DNA from: Himantopus leucocephalus
Lineage: Eukaryota; Chordata; Aves; Charadriiformes; Recurvirostridae
Reading direction: 5' to 3'
DNA length: 64,000 nt
Assembly: GCA_003993805.1 (NCBI GenBank)
Contig: RSEF01000003.1
Coordinates: 41,642,314-41,706,313 of the forward strand
Under the pieces are notes generated by a model. It saw only the letters and a program-made list of their open reading frames with translations, ran no database searches and was not told the origin of the DNA. A program made the translations under genes and the position numbers. Shown piece by piece: positions 25,401 through 39,000 of the stretch; the first letter of the stretch is position 1; each line of letters begins with the position of its first letter.

Positions 25401-28400
25401 TCACAGTCTTTCACACAATTTGCTTGATCAGTTCACATAAAACAGGGCAAACGGTAGTGGGCAAAGGAAGGATCCAGGCCTACAAGCAGGAGGAATCCTT
25501 TCTGGCTTTCAGGTGGAAAAAAAAGCAGTATGATGTATCTGTTTAATCATGTGTTTCCCAGATAACCTATTCTTTCTTCTCATTCAGTCCTCTGTCATGT
25601 TAATGAAAGTTGTGAACAGCATTTACTACTTGGGTTTTTTTTTTCACTGGAAATAAAAAACACTAAATCCACAATTAATCCATGTAGTTAGTAACATCTA
25701 TGCAATAAGTATACAGTATTGTACACCTCCTAAGTGATGCTGTAAATAACAGAGCTAGTCTTGCATGAGGATTTTTTTCCTTAAGCAAAGAAATCCTTAT
25801 TATATCCAGAAGAGTCTCATTCCTCAAGCAACTTATCTACTGCCTTTGCCAAGCCTGCAGAATTTGACCTCAGTGTCTACCTTTATTTTATTAGCATACC
25901 AAATTATACTATGTCCATAAAATCCTCCTCCTTTTTATTCAGGAAACATGTGGAATATGAAAAGAACTCGACACATCATCAAGAACAGTCTTAAGGAAAA
26001 GGAAAAGGGTAAAAATTCAAAGAAGACATTGCAAATGAGATCTTCCAGCAGGAAAAAAGAAGTGTTCTGTCTATCAGCAATTTAAAGAGAAGCCCAATTA
26101 CTAGGATCCTTTCCCAAACAACACTCAGTTTGAGCAGAGATCCATACAGTAATATAAATTGTATTTTCACTTGGTCAAGCAGGAAATCCTAAATGTTTTT
26201 TAATATAAAGAATGTTATATGGGGAACAGAAACCAAATCCACAATATTTTAGGAACGTTTATCTTTCTAACCATGCCAAAAATAACATTTTCACTTTTCT
26301 ATTTGAGGTCTCTAAGGAAATACAGAACACCTACCATTCACCCAAATGATTCCCCAGAATCTAATAGCTGCCACACTGCTAAAATGGCAAAAAAATTCCT
26401 GCTAATATATGTTTTACATTTGCAGTGTCACTGCTACTTGACACATCTGGCCAGTGTCAAAGATTTCTCTTGCTGATATCCCTTGAAAAACGTCCATCTG
26501 TGATTCAATATCTAAAGTATCCATAAAATGACTGAACTTCATTAAACAAGAATGAAAACAGATTATGTGATGTGTGCATACATTTACCAACACAGGGAAC
26601 AAGACACACACCAGCTTCTATGAGAGGAATGACAAAAGCACAGGGCAGAAGACAAACAAAGGAGCTAAAGAGAATGTTGCTGGATCTTGGAAAAGATGAT
26701 GTTGTCAGTACCATCTAAGCAATATGCCAGCCTGCCCTTCACCAGCTTTCCATGGCTTCCAGATCAGATGAACTGCTCCAGTGGATGGCTGCTTCTAAAT
26801 GCTTCAGCGGGAATTGTGGTATGGCACCATTTGAAACAGGTCAGGGGTTACCTCCCTGTCGCCATCGCCTTGGGTACACCTGGGTAAGTGCATTTCAGTC
26901 TGCTCCCACCCAATTCTGTGAAAATAAGCTGTGTTTAAAAACAGTAAGTTCTACCATTCTGACTGTTTAAATTACCTCTATTATTCTCCCAGACCCCTAA
27001 TCTCTTAAACTGGTTGATCTGTAGAGTACATTTGACTTCCTTGTTAATCGTCAGTGAATTATTCCTTGACCATAGGAGGATTTAGCAATTTTGAAAATCT
27101 TATGGCTAATGGTCAGGTTTGGGTACTCTAGCAGAAATATTGTGCAAGCTGTCCTTATCAAATTCCCTATATTTATAATGAGGGAAGACATTCCATACTG
27201 TTGATGCCAGTTTGTCCCACTCTTTGAGGACAAAAGAGTTACTGTCAATTACTATGATAATTGTCTACATGAAATGTTGACTGCATCGGAGCCAGAATTT
27301 TTAAAGAAAATAATCTGTTCCATAGTTGAGAACAGAAAGATAAATTCTAGTCTGGGCTATTCACCCCACATCAGTCATTGATTCCCTTCATAAATGTGGG
27401 TGCTATTGTTGGTTTTCTAGCTGAATTATCAAATGGCCTGGTGTGAGGGTTTCCACCCAGAAGGCCCAGCAGTCCATGAATGCAGCAGGGCCAGGGCCGG
27501 TGCCTCAGGCTCTGCCTGGATTTTGCCAGGACACATTCCCAAAACTTTCCAGCTGGCTCACCCTGCACCTGCTGAGGCCTGCCTGCAGCTTTGCTGCTGC
27601 TTGGCTTAGCCGTGAAAGCCACTCTTCTATGACAGTAACACGTATAAAACTCACTGTACACAGTACAATCAGAATAACCTGGACTTCCAGAGCAATGAAG
27701 GAAGAAGAAGGTATAAAATCATGTTAGGAGACACATAAAAATAATGCCAGCAGATCCTAAAGTGAAGACGTCAACACCGTCTTCCTCTCTGCAAAGGGCT
27801 CTGGATGCCGATGACTCCCCCAAACACACCCCACTATCAACCTTAGAACACAGAGGGGCATTGGAAAGAGGACCATAACACCAGGAAAAGGATTAGAAAC
27901 CAGGAAACATACACAATAATTTCAACTTAATTTTTACTGTTGATACCTTTTCTGTGCAGGAGCATTCATTCCTTTTTTTCTTTCTCTTTGACCTGCATTG
28001 ACAATAGTTATTTTATTAGGATGTTAAGGTTTCAGTTCTACAAGTTCTTAGCTTTATATATAAGATTTTTTTCCTTTTTTGACCAGAGCAAGACTTTGAG
28101 TGTAAAAGCAGCCAAAAGAGACTTTCCAACTCAAATAGACATTAACTAAAATTAGCAACACGCACTTTGTTACATCTATTCACTTGGGTCACCTGTTGGG
28201 ATCTGTAAATCAGGATTGTATTAAATAACAGTTTTCAACACAGAGATCAGGCTGAACCACAAACTTATTTCCAGATTATCCCAACATGGTATTATAAAAA
28301 TCTCAAACTGGAATATCGATCCGAATCAACTGGCTCAAAGAAAAGCAGCTGTGTTATGTGACTCAGCAAGCTCCAAACTTCACAGCTCAAACCTTCACTT

Positions 28401-29492
28401 CAGCTATTTAAACTTATCATTTATGAGTTTCTGGATATCAATACCAAGCATAGCAAGTATGGCTAGACTGTGCTTAAAAAAACCCCAACTGAATCACTTG
28501 ATGAATTGGTAAAATTATTATTATAGTTAGGCAGTGTATTAGCATGAAAAAGCACAATGCTCTAAACCTTACAGAGTATTGGAAAATTAAAAGTTTGCAT
28601 TGGTAAGCACTAGGTAATCTCAAACAAAATCAACTTCTTCTGGCAAACCGACCTTGTTCTGAAGTGAACATAAACCGTGAACTTTCCCTATCGCCTTTTC
28701 AATATCCTTCAGATAAATCCTGAATTTTGTTTACATACCGTAATTGAACTGAAGACAAGTCCCTTTCTCATATCAAAACACGTATCTCCTGGGAACAATC
28801 AATGAGCAATCGATTACAAAGATTAGTGTTAGTTCATCATTACATGACATGACTCCTTACACAAACCCATTGACCGACACACAGCACTCGAGATCAATAC
28901 AGTCCTTCCTCCTCCTCTCCCCATAGTTCCCTAGAGTGCCTAGCAAGGACAGATTCCCATAGAAATTGGCTAGTAAAATAGCAGGCAGGATGCAGTTGCA
29001 TTCTTTCTTAACGATAATCTTTAGGAAAACAAATCTTTCAGCAAGGAAGCCTTAAAATACAAATCCTCTTATTGCAAAGGAAAACCTCAAGGTCTCCTTT
29101 TCCAGCAAAGGTCACGCTTACTTGCCATTCAAGCAATGGCAGCCAGGATTTGTCCTACTGGCCTGAGCCTAAGCCAGACAACATGACATTAAAAATGCCA
29201 GCCTGGCGCAAAGTCAAACCTCAGAAGTTCACTCCTGGAGACCCTTGACATCCTGCTTTGTTGCAGCCTCCAGTTTCCAAAAAGCGTAACAACAAACACA
29301 AATTATGGTACCTACCGGCTGTATAGCACATCATACCTGATGCTTTTACCTGCCTCCAGACAGGCCACTGGGAGATGCCTGCCCTGGGCTTCATGTGGGG
29401 CTGCATGCCCCACACACATCCAAAGCCCTCGTAGGTGGCCCCGCATCCGCACCTGCGCCTCTGCTCCTTGGCAGGTGTGATAGAAGCCCCCT
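19481..29492. other. Non-coding AT-rich unique DNA
   Basis: No gene, RNA or clear transposon was seen in this 10 kb. Short AT dinucleotide runs occur near 23565, and A-rich tracts occur in several places. A GC-richer patch at about 27430-27620 lacks a convincing exon. Reading frames of up to about 107 codons (for example 21763-22086) overlap in different frames, have no paired splice sites, and look like chance. Confidence 0.6.
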
Positions 29493-29546
29493 CTCACCCT
29501 CTCCCTGCAGCTGCACGNGCCCCTCACCCTCTCCCTGCAGCTGCAC
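29493..29546 (+). repeat. Direct duplication across a single N (29518)
   Basis: A 24-bp segment at 29493-29516 recurs identically at 29523-29546 with one N at 29518 between the copies. The same arrangement occurs at eight other single-N sites in the window. The likely explanation is overlapping contig ends that were not merged, rather than a real tandem repeat. The surrounding sequence is GC-richer than average, and no gene is evident. Confidence 0.8.
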
Positions 29547-32500
29547 AAGTATCTTTCAGCAAAAATGGGGACTGCATAGCCCCCAACAGCCAACTCTGAC
29601 CACCTTCCTGTTCCAAAAACAGTGAATCAAACATACAGGTGAAAACTCTGGGGATGGCAAGCTGGCAGCAGCAAAGGTGAACAACAGGTCAAAAAATGGT
29701 CCTGTCTGTCTGGCAGTGAAACCAGCAGACGACAATTCCCCTCTCTTTGTCTTCTTACGATGGCACAGGATAATTATTTAGCAGCAAATTAGGGGTTTTA
29801 CGATAATGTCACGGGTTGTAGCTCTTTTAATGTGCCTAAGATAACCATTAGACTGGCGCAAAATTTATACTCAAATGTAGCAGTATAAACTCCACCGATG
29901 GCAATTTTGTTTGAACACAAGGGCAAATGTTCAGTCTGTGGGGCCTATTTAGCTGTGAGCTCCAGTTATGAGCTGGAGGTTTAGCTACTTGAGAGTTTTC
30001 AAGACGGCAAAGCTTGAAGAAGCGATAATTGCATTGTAGAGAGCAATGACACCCCCGTAAGAGTGGGGAACCCGTGTTAATGAAACACAGGGCAAAAAAA
30101 ACCAGTGCCTCACTAGCAAAAAAGAGCAGAGTTGCATTGATTTCTGTAATTTCTTTTGTTTAGCTATAGCCATTTACAACAGCTTGAGAGGATGTCAATA
30201 TGATTAACACCTCTTAATTTCTTAAAGGCTGATTGATTTTCATGCAGTTTGTAAGTACTGAGCACTGCAGAAGCCAAAGCTCATTGTGGTGTCTGACCTT
30301 AGAACTGTTTTCAGGCCTTATTCTATTAAAGATCGCTGCATAATGCATCCATCTAAAAAACTGTCAGTCCTAACACCAGAGATGTTAGCAGTCACAATAG
30401 TGTATAATAACAAATACCCACTCATTATAGGTACACTGGTGATTTTGTGTTAGTCATTATACACAGGCTTTTGAAGAGAAACGCCATAGAAGCATCAACA
30501 TTTTTAAAGCACGAGAACTGTAGATTGATGGAGCTGTGTGAAGTACATGGAAAAAAAGCAATGCCTATAACGTTATAAATAGGAAGATAAATGTTCACTG
30601 GACAGTCTGACTATTAAAATTTACAAAGACAGTTAAACATCTTCATATCTAAAAAAGCAGCTGACTCAGATGTGTGACTCTAGATGATTTTCAGTAACGT
30701 TTAATTATCTCTATACCACTAATTCCATAATCCACAGCTTAAAATATTTACAAAATTCCGGATCAGAGGGTTTATTGTGTATAGGTTTTGTCATTCTTTT
30801 ATAATTTTATGATTCATTTTTCTTCTTACATCTAGGATCATTACAATACAAACAATTCCTATGTTATATTTATTCTGTGATAAGGTTCCCAAGACATTTC
30901 TTATAGATGGGGATTCTGTCTATGTGAGAGATGCCACAAACACAGGATGTCGCTTCATAATTCCTTGATCTAGGAAATGATCGTTACAGCAGCTTTCAAC
31001 TGAACTCAAATAACAAGTGAATATTTTTAAAGAGAAAAATAAAACTCATAGGAGACATTCGTCCTCAAGGATTTGTAATAGCTTATTAAAATGTCTTCTG
31101 TGTCCTGCTAGTCTTCATTACCAATGAGCACGCCTTAAAAATCTTGATGAGAAAGAAAATGTGCAAAGGGCATCCCTGATGAGGATTAAATATGCTCAGC
31201 CCAAACCATTGGAATTAATTTCAGAAGCTTAAATGACAGAAAATTCGATGCTGTGAGGAGTGAAAGATGGGAATAACCTGATCTGTAGTCTGCATTTTAA
31301 GGTAAAAATAAAAGGTTCTGTGGTAAGACAGACTGAGTTTTTTGCCAGGCAGTGTCCCAAACCTTCCACACCAGATCTTCCTGTTTCTCAGCCAATGGAA
31401 AGAAAATAAAACAACTCAGACCCTGCAGTACATTTCATTTCAAACTGACTGGTTATTAACGAGTGAATTGTGTACACAAACCAGCCCAAATAGGCACCAC
31501 TGTTATTACAGTATTAACTGTTTCTCCAATCCAATTTATTTATACTGAATGAGAATTTATTGATCCTCAAGATCTGATTAACATGTGAACAAATCAAATG
31601 ATGAGTTAATTAACCCAGACACTCTTAAGATTTACAGATTGCAGTCTCTGGTCTAGCTAGAATTAATTTTCTGAGCAGAGACTTGTTAATGACAGATTAT
31701 CTATAAATAAGATCACAAATTTAAATAGAAGAGAGGTTTCTCCAAAATACAAATTTGCAAAAAATTGGAAATCCAAATGCCACATCCACAAATACCGATT
31801 ATGATCAGTACCTTGCCATTCTGGCACTCACCCAGTATTTTGTTTTATTTAAACAAAACAGGCATCTTAATTATCCTATTTCTGGTTTCCCTAGCACAAA
31901 GTGAACCTTGGGGATTATAAAGTGGGAACATAGTGCACACCAGCATAGAAACATACTGGTGGCTATTTAAGAGATTGCAGAATCTGGCACAAGATTGTTC
32001 CCAGAAATACAGGTTTAAAAACGGACCTGTGCCTCTGACAGGAATGAGAGGAGACCCAGCCAAGCTTTCCTAGCCCCACCAAGCATAGGGAAGGAAAGTC
32101 AAGGTTTCAGCTCCAAACAGAGAAGGGTTTACCAGAAGATGTGCTCTCCTTTTGACATACAGACTGACATTCAGTTCCCACCGCTGCCGTTTCCCTATCT
32201 CTCAATCTGCACAAGTCCCAGTGAGCACTGGAGGCATTTGGCATAAGGTCACTCTCTGCATCCCAGCCTTTCTTTCCAATGCAATGCTATTTTTGTTACC
32301 TTGGTTTTTTAGCTTGCGAAAAGGTTTATCTGCACTCTGTGAAAGATAGAAGAATATTCTGAAATCAGCAGTCAAGGACAAGTTGTGTTGCTCTTATCAG
32401 GCTTTCCAAAGAGCACAGGGCTCGATATCAAAGAGCACTGTGAGCATAATTATTGTTTTAATCAACCAAAATTTGAGTGGTTTTCAGCTACCTGTAAAAG

Positions 32501-35245
32501 AAACAAACCTGTCGGTTTTGTTTTAACCTTTAAAAATAATTCAATTAATTCCCAAATGTAAAATGTCCATTTCCAATCAAACATTTGAAACCTGATTTAG
32601 CTTCAAAATTGGAACATTTTATGCAGGTTTCTTCCCCTCTGCCTACCCCCAAAAACTTGGTGAAGCGAACCCCAGCTCATTAACTCCAAGCGTGTGTTTC
32701 TTTATTAGTAAAGTGCCACCTTCGCTTAGTGCCACTGCCAATTTCCTTGGAAAATGGTTTTTAAATGTCACATGAGGAGCTGCTGAATGCTGATCTCCAT
32801 GATGTGGGCTGAGCAGCTGAGAATCTTCCCCCATGCACACAGAGGTGTCTGTGTATCATATGCCTGTTTTCATCCAAATCTCCTGGTTCCCTGCCTCTTG
32901 AGCCTTATTAGCAGAACTTTTAGTTCAGCTTCAACATCACCTGCCAGCCAAGTTTCTGAACATGGGTTTTTTTCCTCATTCAGCTTGTCAAAAAAAGGAG
33001 GTAACACTGAGAACTTCTTGGCTGATTTGAATATTCAAATCCATCGTGCTTGGAGGAGCTTACAAGTAGGCAAAAATAGTTGACTCTGCCTGCTTTACAT
33101 TTATAGTTAAACACAGTGGGGTAGGCATAACATGGAAAACAACAGAATTAGTCTGATTTAAACAACTAAGAGAGAAAACTTAACTGAGAGGAGAAGAAAA
33201 AAACAACAGAATTAGCAAAGTTTCTGTTTGTTAGTAGTTATTCAAAACAGCATTTAGCCATTTAGGTAGGACAGTAGAGGAAAGCTTTTATGCACGTGTT
33301 AACTCTTCTATGGATAAATAATTGGCTTCATTTTTCACAGGTATCCTTCTAACACCTTTGATAAGCACTCAAATGAAAGTTGAATGTCATGCAAGCACTG
33401 TATTTCCATACAAAAAGTCACCCCTGATGATTCCTTCCCAGACCTAAGGGATTTCCATAAGTCACATGAAGGATGTAAGATCCGCACCAGCTTTTAATTA
33501 TCCAAGGAGGTGGCCAGCTGTGAAAACTGGGAAAGGCAATTTCTGAAGTGGGTGCTTCACAGAGGAGTTACCGCTGTCAAGCAGCCCCAGTGGCAAGTGC
33601 CACTAATGGGATGGGTGGTGGGAGCCTGGGTTTTGCATGCCTCGCCGCCTGCAGCCTGTGGTGAGGAGGTTTGGAGGTCATTGCTGCTCAACTAAGTGCC
33701 TGCATCCAATCAGACACTTTTTAGTAACAGAGAGCCAGACAGGTGGAATGAATTGATTTAGCTTTAAAACCACCCCCCTCTGTGTTTTTATGTCTGATAT
33801 TTCCATACCTCCTTTCTTCCAGTTAGACACAAATGGATGCGGCTGGCATAATGTCTCAAAGGCAGAGGACTGGAAAAAATCATGTGTAACTTGTCTGAAA
33901 GTTTTTAAATATCGGCAGATTTTAAAGAACAGAGCGACTGAAGATGGCTTAATAAGCACCAGGATGACACAGCTGTGTTAACACTAACAAGTCTTGCAGC
34001 CCGGTAAGAGCAGATCTAAAGTCAGACAGAGGATAGTGCCAAATTTCCAAGACCCTGTTGTCTGTTCTTCACACGCTTCTGGGGCAAGAGAGTTACTTCA
34101 GATTAGATTTAGTCTGCCCCTGTTGGCTGAATGCCCATTAATGGAGCACTTCTAGTTAAGTTTAATCAAAAGAAAACACATTTGCAGGTTTTGAAACCAT
34201 TCTTTGATGTGAGCCAAAATACCAGAAATGGGGGGAAATGTAGAATTTTGTCCAAAACACATTTTTGATCCAAACTAAAATGCTTAGGTAGCACCACTGA
34301 AACTATTCTGAGTTTTGCTACTAAATAAAAATGATGTAAATTACCAAACATACAACCAGCTTCAGTCTCTGCTTACGTCACCGCTGTTATCTTGCCTTAT
34401 GACAGAAAATCATTATCAAACTTGAGCCTTTACCTACTTTGCCAGAAAAAGAATCTTTTCAAACTATAATAGTGGGTGTCACTGGGATAATAGTACCTGA
34501 TCAAGCCTCTTTCAACTTGGTGGCTATTTCCTAGTAGGACTTTAATCACTTGCCCATAAAACCTTTGCTTTTTAAAGGTATTGACAGGTCAGAGATACAG
34601 CAGCTCTAAACTGGCATTGCTTCACTGAATCAAGGCCAGAGAAGAAGTTTGTCCAATGCTGCCAGAGGCTGTCCTTCAAGGAGTCCACCTACTCTCCAGT
34701 GTGGTGTTGAATATCATTAAACATTTAATTAATTTCTGTTTTAAATGAGTGGCAATCCAGTGGGGAATTATTTCATAGCTCTTGGAAGAGTCCATTAATT
34801 GTAGCCCTCTTGCAGGTCATTAATAGCTTCCATCAGAACATGATGCACTCTGAATAATGCCAGCACATCGCGAGTCTTGTTTGCAATTGGTTGGTTTGAG
34901 AATTGCTGACAACTGACCCATACCACTCACAATAAAACATTCATGTATTATGTGCCCCACGGCCAGGCCCCAAAAAAGATACAGAGGAGAAGACAACATG
35001 ATTACTGTTGCCTCTTGCAGTAGACTTGATTTGTGCTGGCACTTTTGCCATTTTATAGTAAAAAACCTAGCTTGATGGCAGTGATAGCGCCACAGACTGA
35101 GCACTTTTGCTAGCAGCAGCCACCTGTAAGGCAGGTGAAGTCCCCAAGTAAATGCCCAAACCACAGGCCTTTGTGATTAAACCCTGTGTGCAGGAATGCA
35201 GACGTACCTTTCCCGAGATAAAATTATGTGGTGTGCCAGCAGGCG
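29547..35245. other. Non-coding DNA with possible conserved elements
   Basis: No coding exon was seen. Stretches at about 29755-29960 and 34690-34880 keep isolated CpGs in AT-rich sequence and contain several TAAT or ATTA homeodomain-type cores. This is the texture often seen in vertebrate conserved non-coding elements. That reading is inferred from composition only. A GC-richer patch lies at about 33540-33680 without splice signals. No recognisable transposon was found here. Confidence 0.45.
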
Positions 35246-35305
35246 CCCCTAATAGTAACTGACTAACAAGATCTNACCCCTAATAGTAACTGTCTAACAA
35301 GATCT
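35246..35305 (+). repeat. Direct duplication across a single N (35275)
   Basis: The 29-bp copy at 35246-35274 recurs at 35277-35305 with one substitution (GACT versus GTCT). A single N lies between the copies. This fits two allelic or error-bearing contig ends joined by a nominal one-base gap. Confidence 0.85.
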
Positions 35306-35877
35306 GGCTTTTAATGGAGGATTTTGTGAATTACACCAGCCTTGAATAGGTGCCATCTGTGCTCCTGTGCATGAATTCCACTACTTCCCCATCCAAACGG
35401 CGAAATAACAAGATAAAATCCAAGTTATGGAACAAAGATATTAAGTAATCAAAGAGGATGAATCATCCTTTGACCTGTTACATTTTTTAATTAACCTGTA
35501 TTGCTAATAGATGATTGGATTATCTCTCTGACAGTACATTATGGAAGAAAACCGCAATTTCTTTTCTTCATAAAACACATCATGCATACTTTGCAGTAAC
35601 TTAGGTCATTCAAGAATATTTCAAGTAAAAAAGTGTTAATACTTTTGCAAACAAATCTTTTGGGATTCCTGGCTTCAGGCTAGAATATTGGAACAGACTT
35701 GGATAAAATTGTCAATGTGGAAGTTTGATTTAAATTATTTTGTTTATTTAAGCATCTAAACTCAGTCATTTGATCCTGCTAACCCCAGTCTTAATGCCTC
35801 AACTAAAATGTAGGAAAAGTGTGCAGATAAAATCATTGCTGCTGTTAATTAAAACAAAGAGCTCAGTCAGGAAGACG
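35306..35877. other. Non-coding AT-rich DNA
   Basis: No open frame of note is present. The part at about 35455-35600 contains TTAATTAA and several ATTA or TGATT cores and could belong to a conserved regulatory element. Nothing else is recognisable. Confidence 0.45.
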
Positions 35878-36015
35878 TTAAAAGGGAGATGATCCCCAAG
35901 CTCAGGGCCATACAAAGAGTTGCTGGGGACAATCTTGATCCTNATTAAAAGGGAGATGATGCCCAAGCTCAGGGCCATACAAATCATAAGAGTTACTGGG
36001 GTCAATCTTGATCCT
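35878..36015 (+). repeat. Direct duplication across a single N (35943)
   Basis: The copy at 35878-35942 (65 bp) recurs at 35945-36015 (71 bp). The second copy has a 6-bp insertion (TCATAA) and a few substitutions. A single N lies between them. The differences are what two haplotypes would show, so this is probably one locus represented twice. Confidence 0.85.
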
Positions 36016-39000
36016 GCTCTCTTGTCGTAGCAACTCTGATCCAAGTTACTGTTAGACGATCCCAGTCTCTGACAGGGTCATTATAAGCTGTGCTCATGCA
36101 CATGCACACGGTGTGGCTACAAGTCCTGTGCTGCTATAGGTATATGCAAAGAGTTAAATCACACAGTTGTTTGGCGCTTTCAAGTCTGATTGATGAGTTA
36201 CAAGAACATAGATATTTCATGAATTTTTGCTATGAGATTACTGAACGGCTCAAATGACACTTTTTATAATAAAAAAACCTACAAAATTGGAGGAACATAT
36301 GTTCCAGAAATATAAGTACTGGCATTTGGATGAATATTACAAATAAATAACCAAACCATATCCAACCTATAGAGTAATGTAACAAAAAAGGATAAAGTAA
36401 AACGTGTACAACAGGTGGACTGAGAGCTGGAAAGTACAAAAACAAATTCCAAAGTTTGTACTTTGGCAGAGAAAAAATTAATCCCCTCTAGGCAGTGTCT
36501 ATCTGGCACCCAGCCTGTTCCGTGCCAGATGAGATCAGCTTAACAAATGCATGAATACATGAATAGCTGATAAGATTTGCAATTATACTGTTTATGGGTT
36601 TGTCAATCATGCCAGTATCATTAGCTGTTATTTCCCAGATCAAAGGGCTATAACCTGTTTCTCACAACATTTTAACACTGTTTTGAAATATTTTTTAGAG
36701 CTAATAATAAATGATACCCTGATAAATCAGTGTTGAAACTAATCATAATTAATTCTGGCATCACAAAGGTGTGAAGATACTGCTTTTGCTTCATGCTGGC
36801 CTTGGTGCTCACCAGCCATAACACAAGGGGCTATACATAGATGAATTGCTTCCTTAGGAAAATTGCACTCACTCTGCAAAGCTTACCAAAATCTTCTGGC
36901 ATATAGTATGTGGAAGAGCTAAGAGCTAATTAGTAGAATAAATTGTGACACATTCTCTTTTCTTGTTTAGTAATTTGGCGAGTGACTTCTCATGCTGTTA
37001 CGAAAGGTCCATGCTGGAGTGGAAGCTCTCTTCAGAAGCACCCGTGTGTGTTGGGCACATGTCTGAGAGGCTGGCAGCTCACCCGCCAGGAGGTGGATGT
37101 TTCGTGAGCTTTCCAAAACCAGTGCAGAGGAGACATTGGTTTTCTACAGTCCATATACCTTTGGAATTGTTTTTTCTTTAAGATGTTAAATTATACTATT
37201 ATTTGCCCTGAATTCCCATTCTACTTGGTAACATTTGTCCCTTACATCAGGTTAAAAATATTTAATTACAGTAAACTAGGAATAAAAGAGCTATCTAAAA
37301 ATAATTCAACAGCTGTGTAATAAGTAGGCTACATTTCTGAACTTAGAGCCTATATATAACTCTTTCTTCCAACACACCAACTGCTAACAATTCTAGGAAA
37401 TGTGTGCACATCTCATCTGATACCAAACCTTTATCTTGGTAATTTACAATAGTCAGAAACTAGAGAATGAGGCATTTTAATAATATGCACAAGGGTTTTA
37501 ACTTGAATTAAGTAATGGTCTCAATTTAAATTTACCTTCCTGTAAGTCACATTTAAATCGAAACCTGTCCATAGCAGAGCCACATCAGAGCTAGAGGTGC
37601 CCAGACAGGATTTCCAAAGGGAGGACAGATCTCTCAAAGGTCAACTGAGGTGACCCCTTCAGCCAATTTTGTCAGCCCTGCCATGCACCTTAGGACAATG
37701 ATGTGGCATCAGTCTGCTACTGAAGGGTATACTCTGGGAACTACAGACACCAGCATAAATTACAGCAGGTCACAGAGAAACTTTAGTAGCCGCAGCATGA
37801 GAATCAGTAAGTGGCTTCTTGACAACTCCAGATACTAGACAGAGATCTCCACAGATGCAGAATTATGGCCCCATTAATAGAGAGGGAAAAAAAAAATAAA
37901 AAAAAGGTGAGGGGGTCAGCATAGATTTGAATATTCAAAAGCTAGAGGCATGACAGCACAGACTTACAATGAGACCACTCTTGCTCTCAGAGTCGAGCGG
38001 AAAGCACCAGCTAACAGCTGCGTGTGTAACAGTGGGAGCTGTCAACCCATCCCCAGGTGGAAGAGAGCAATCTCCAGGAAACTGTCCATTGCTTCCAGTG
38101 ATAATTTATTTTAAAAAAACAGCTGAAATTATTTCCTGATATACTTACCCAAAAGTATTAAATCATCTTATTCCTGAGTCCTGACTATGCTTTAGGAAGA
38201 AATACAAATCTCAGATGGGTCAAAATATACAGTGTATCATGGTGACTAAATCTCACTGTAGAGTTACTCAGGAAAATAGCTGATTCATTCAGCCCATTCT
38301 TCAAGCCTGCTAGAAGGCCAAATAAATGAGTCAACAACTTAGGTAAAATAAATTGAAAAAAAATGTACCGACACAAAGTTATGCATCAATCCCAGCAAAA
38401 TTTTCAAGTCAATGCAGAGCAAAACATTTGGTCTCCTGATTTTTTTCCCCAAGTTCCACTCAGCTGCTTCACACAGCATGTTTAGAGGGCTGTGAGGAAA
38501 CTGGTGTAAGGCTGGGTTCCCAGTCCCCAATGTGGGATACATCACTTGATGGGGAATGTCTGTCTGCACATTTTGCAGTCTCCCTGTCACTGCCATTAAA
38601 GGGATTTTCAGTGTTCAAGTGCACTCACAGGACTGAACTCGAGGAGTTCAGGAGACTTTCTAGTAATTGCAAAGGATTTTAGGCCAAACATTTTGACCTG
38701 CACTTTTCAAAAAGACTTCAAGGGCTGATTATTAAATCCAGCACTGGATATTTACCACACAGCCTTCCTGCCCTCTGAAAATCTGGCTTTTTATCCCCAT
38801 GTAGCTCTAGAATTTAACCTCTTTGGAACATTTGCTTCATAACAGGGATCTGTTTTGCTTTTCCTCATGTAATCAGGGTATTTCTACTTAATAAAAATAA
38901 AAATAATAAAAAAATGATAAATTTTATTAAGTGCTTACCAGACCAGCGTCTCATGTCCCAGAAGTAATATTTACCTTCTCCAAGGCTACATTTTCTGTCT

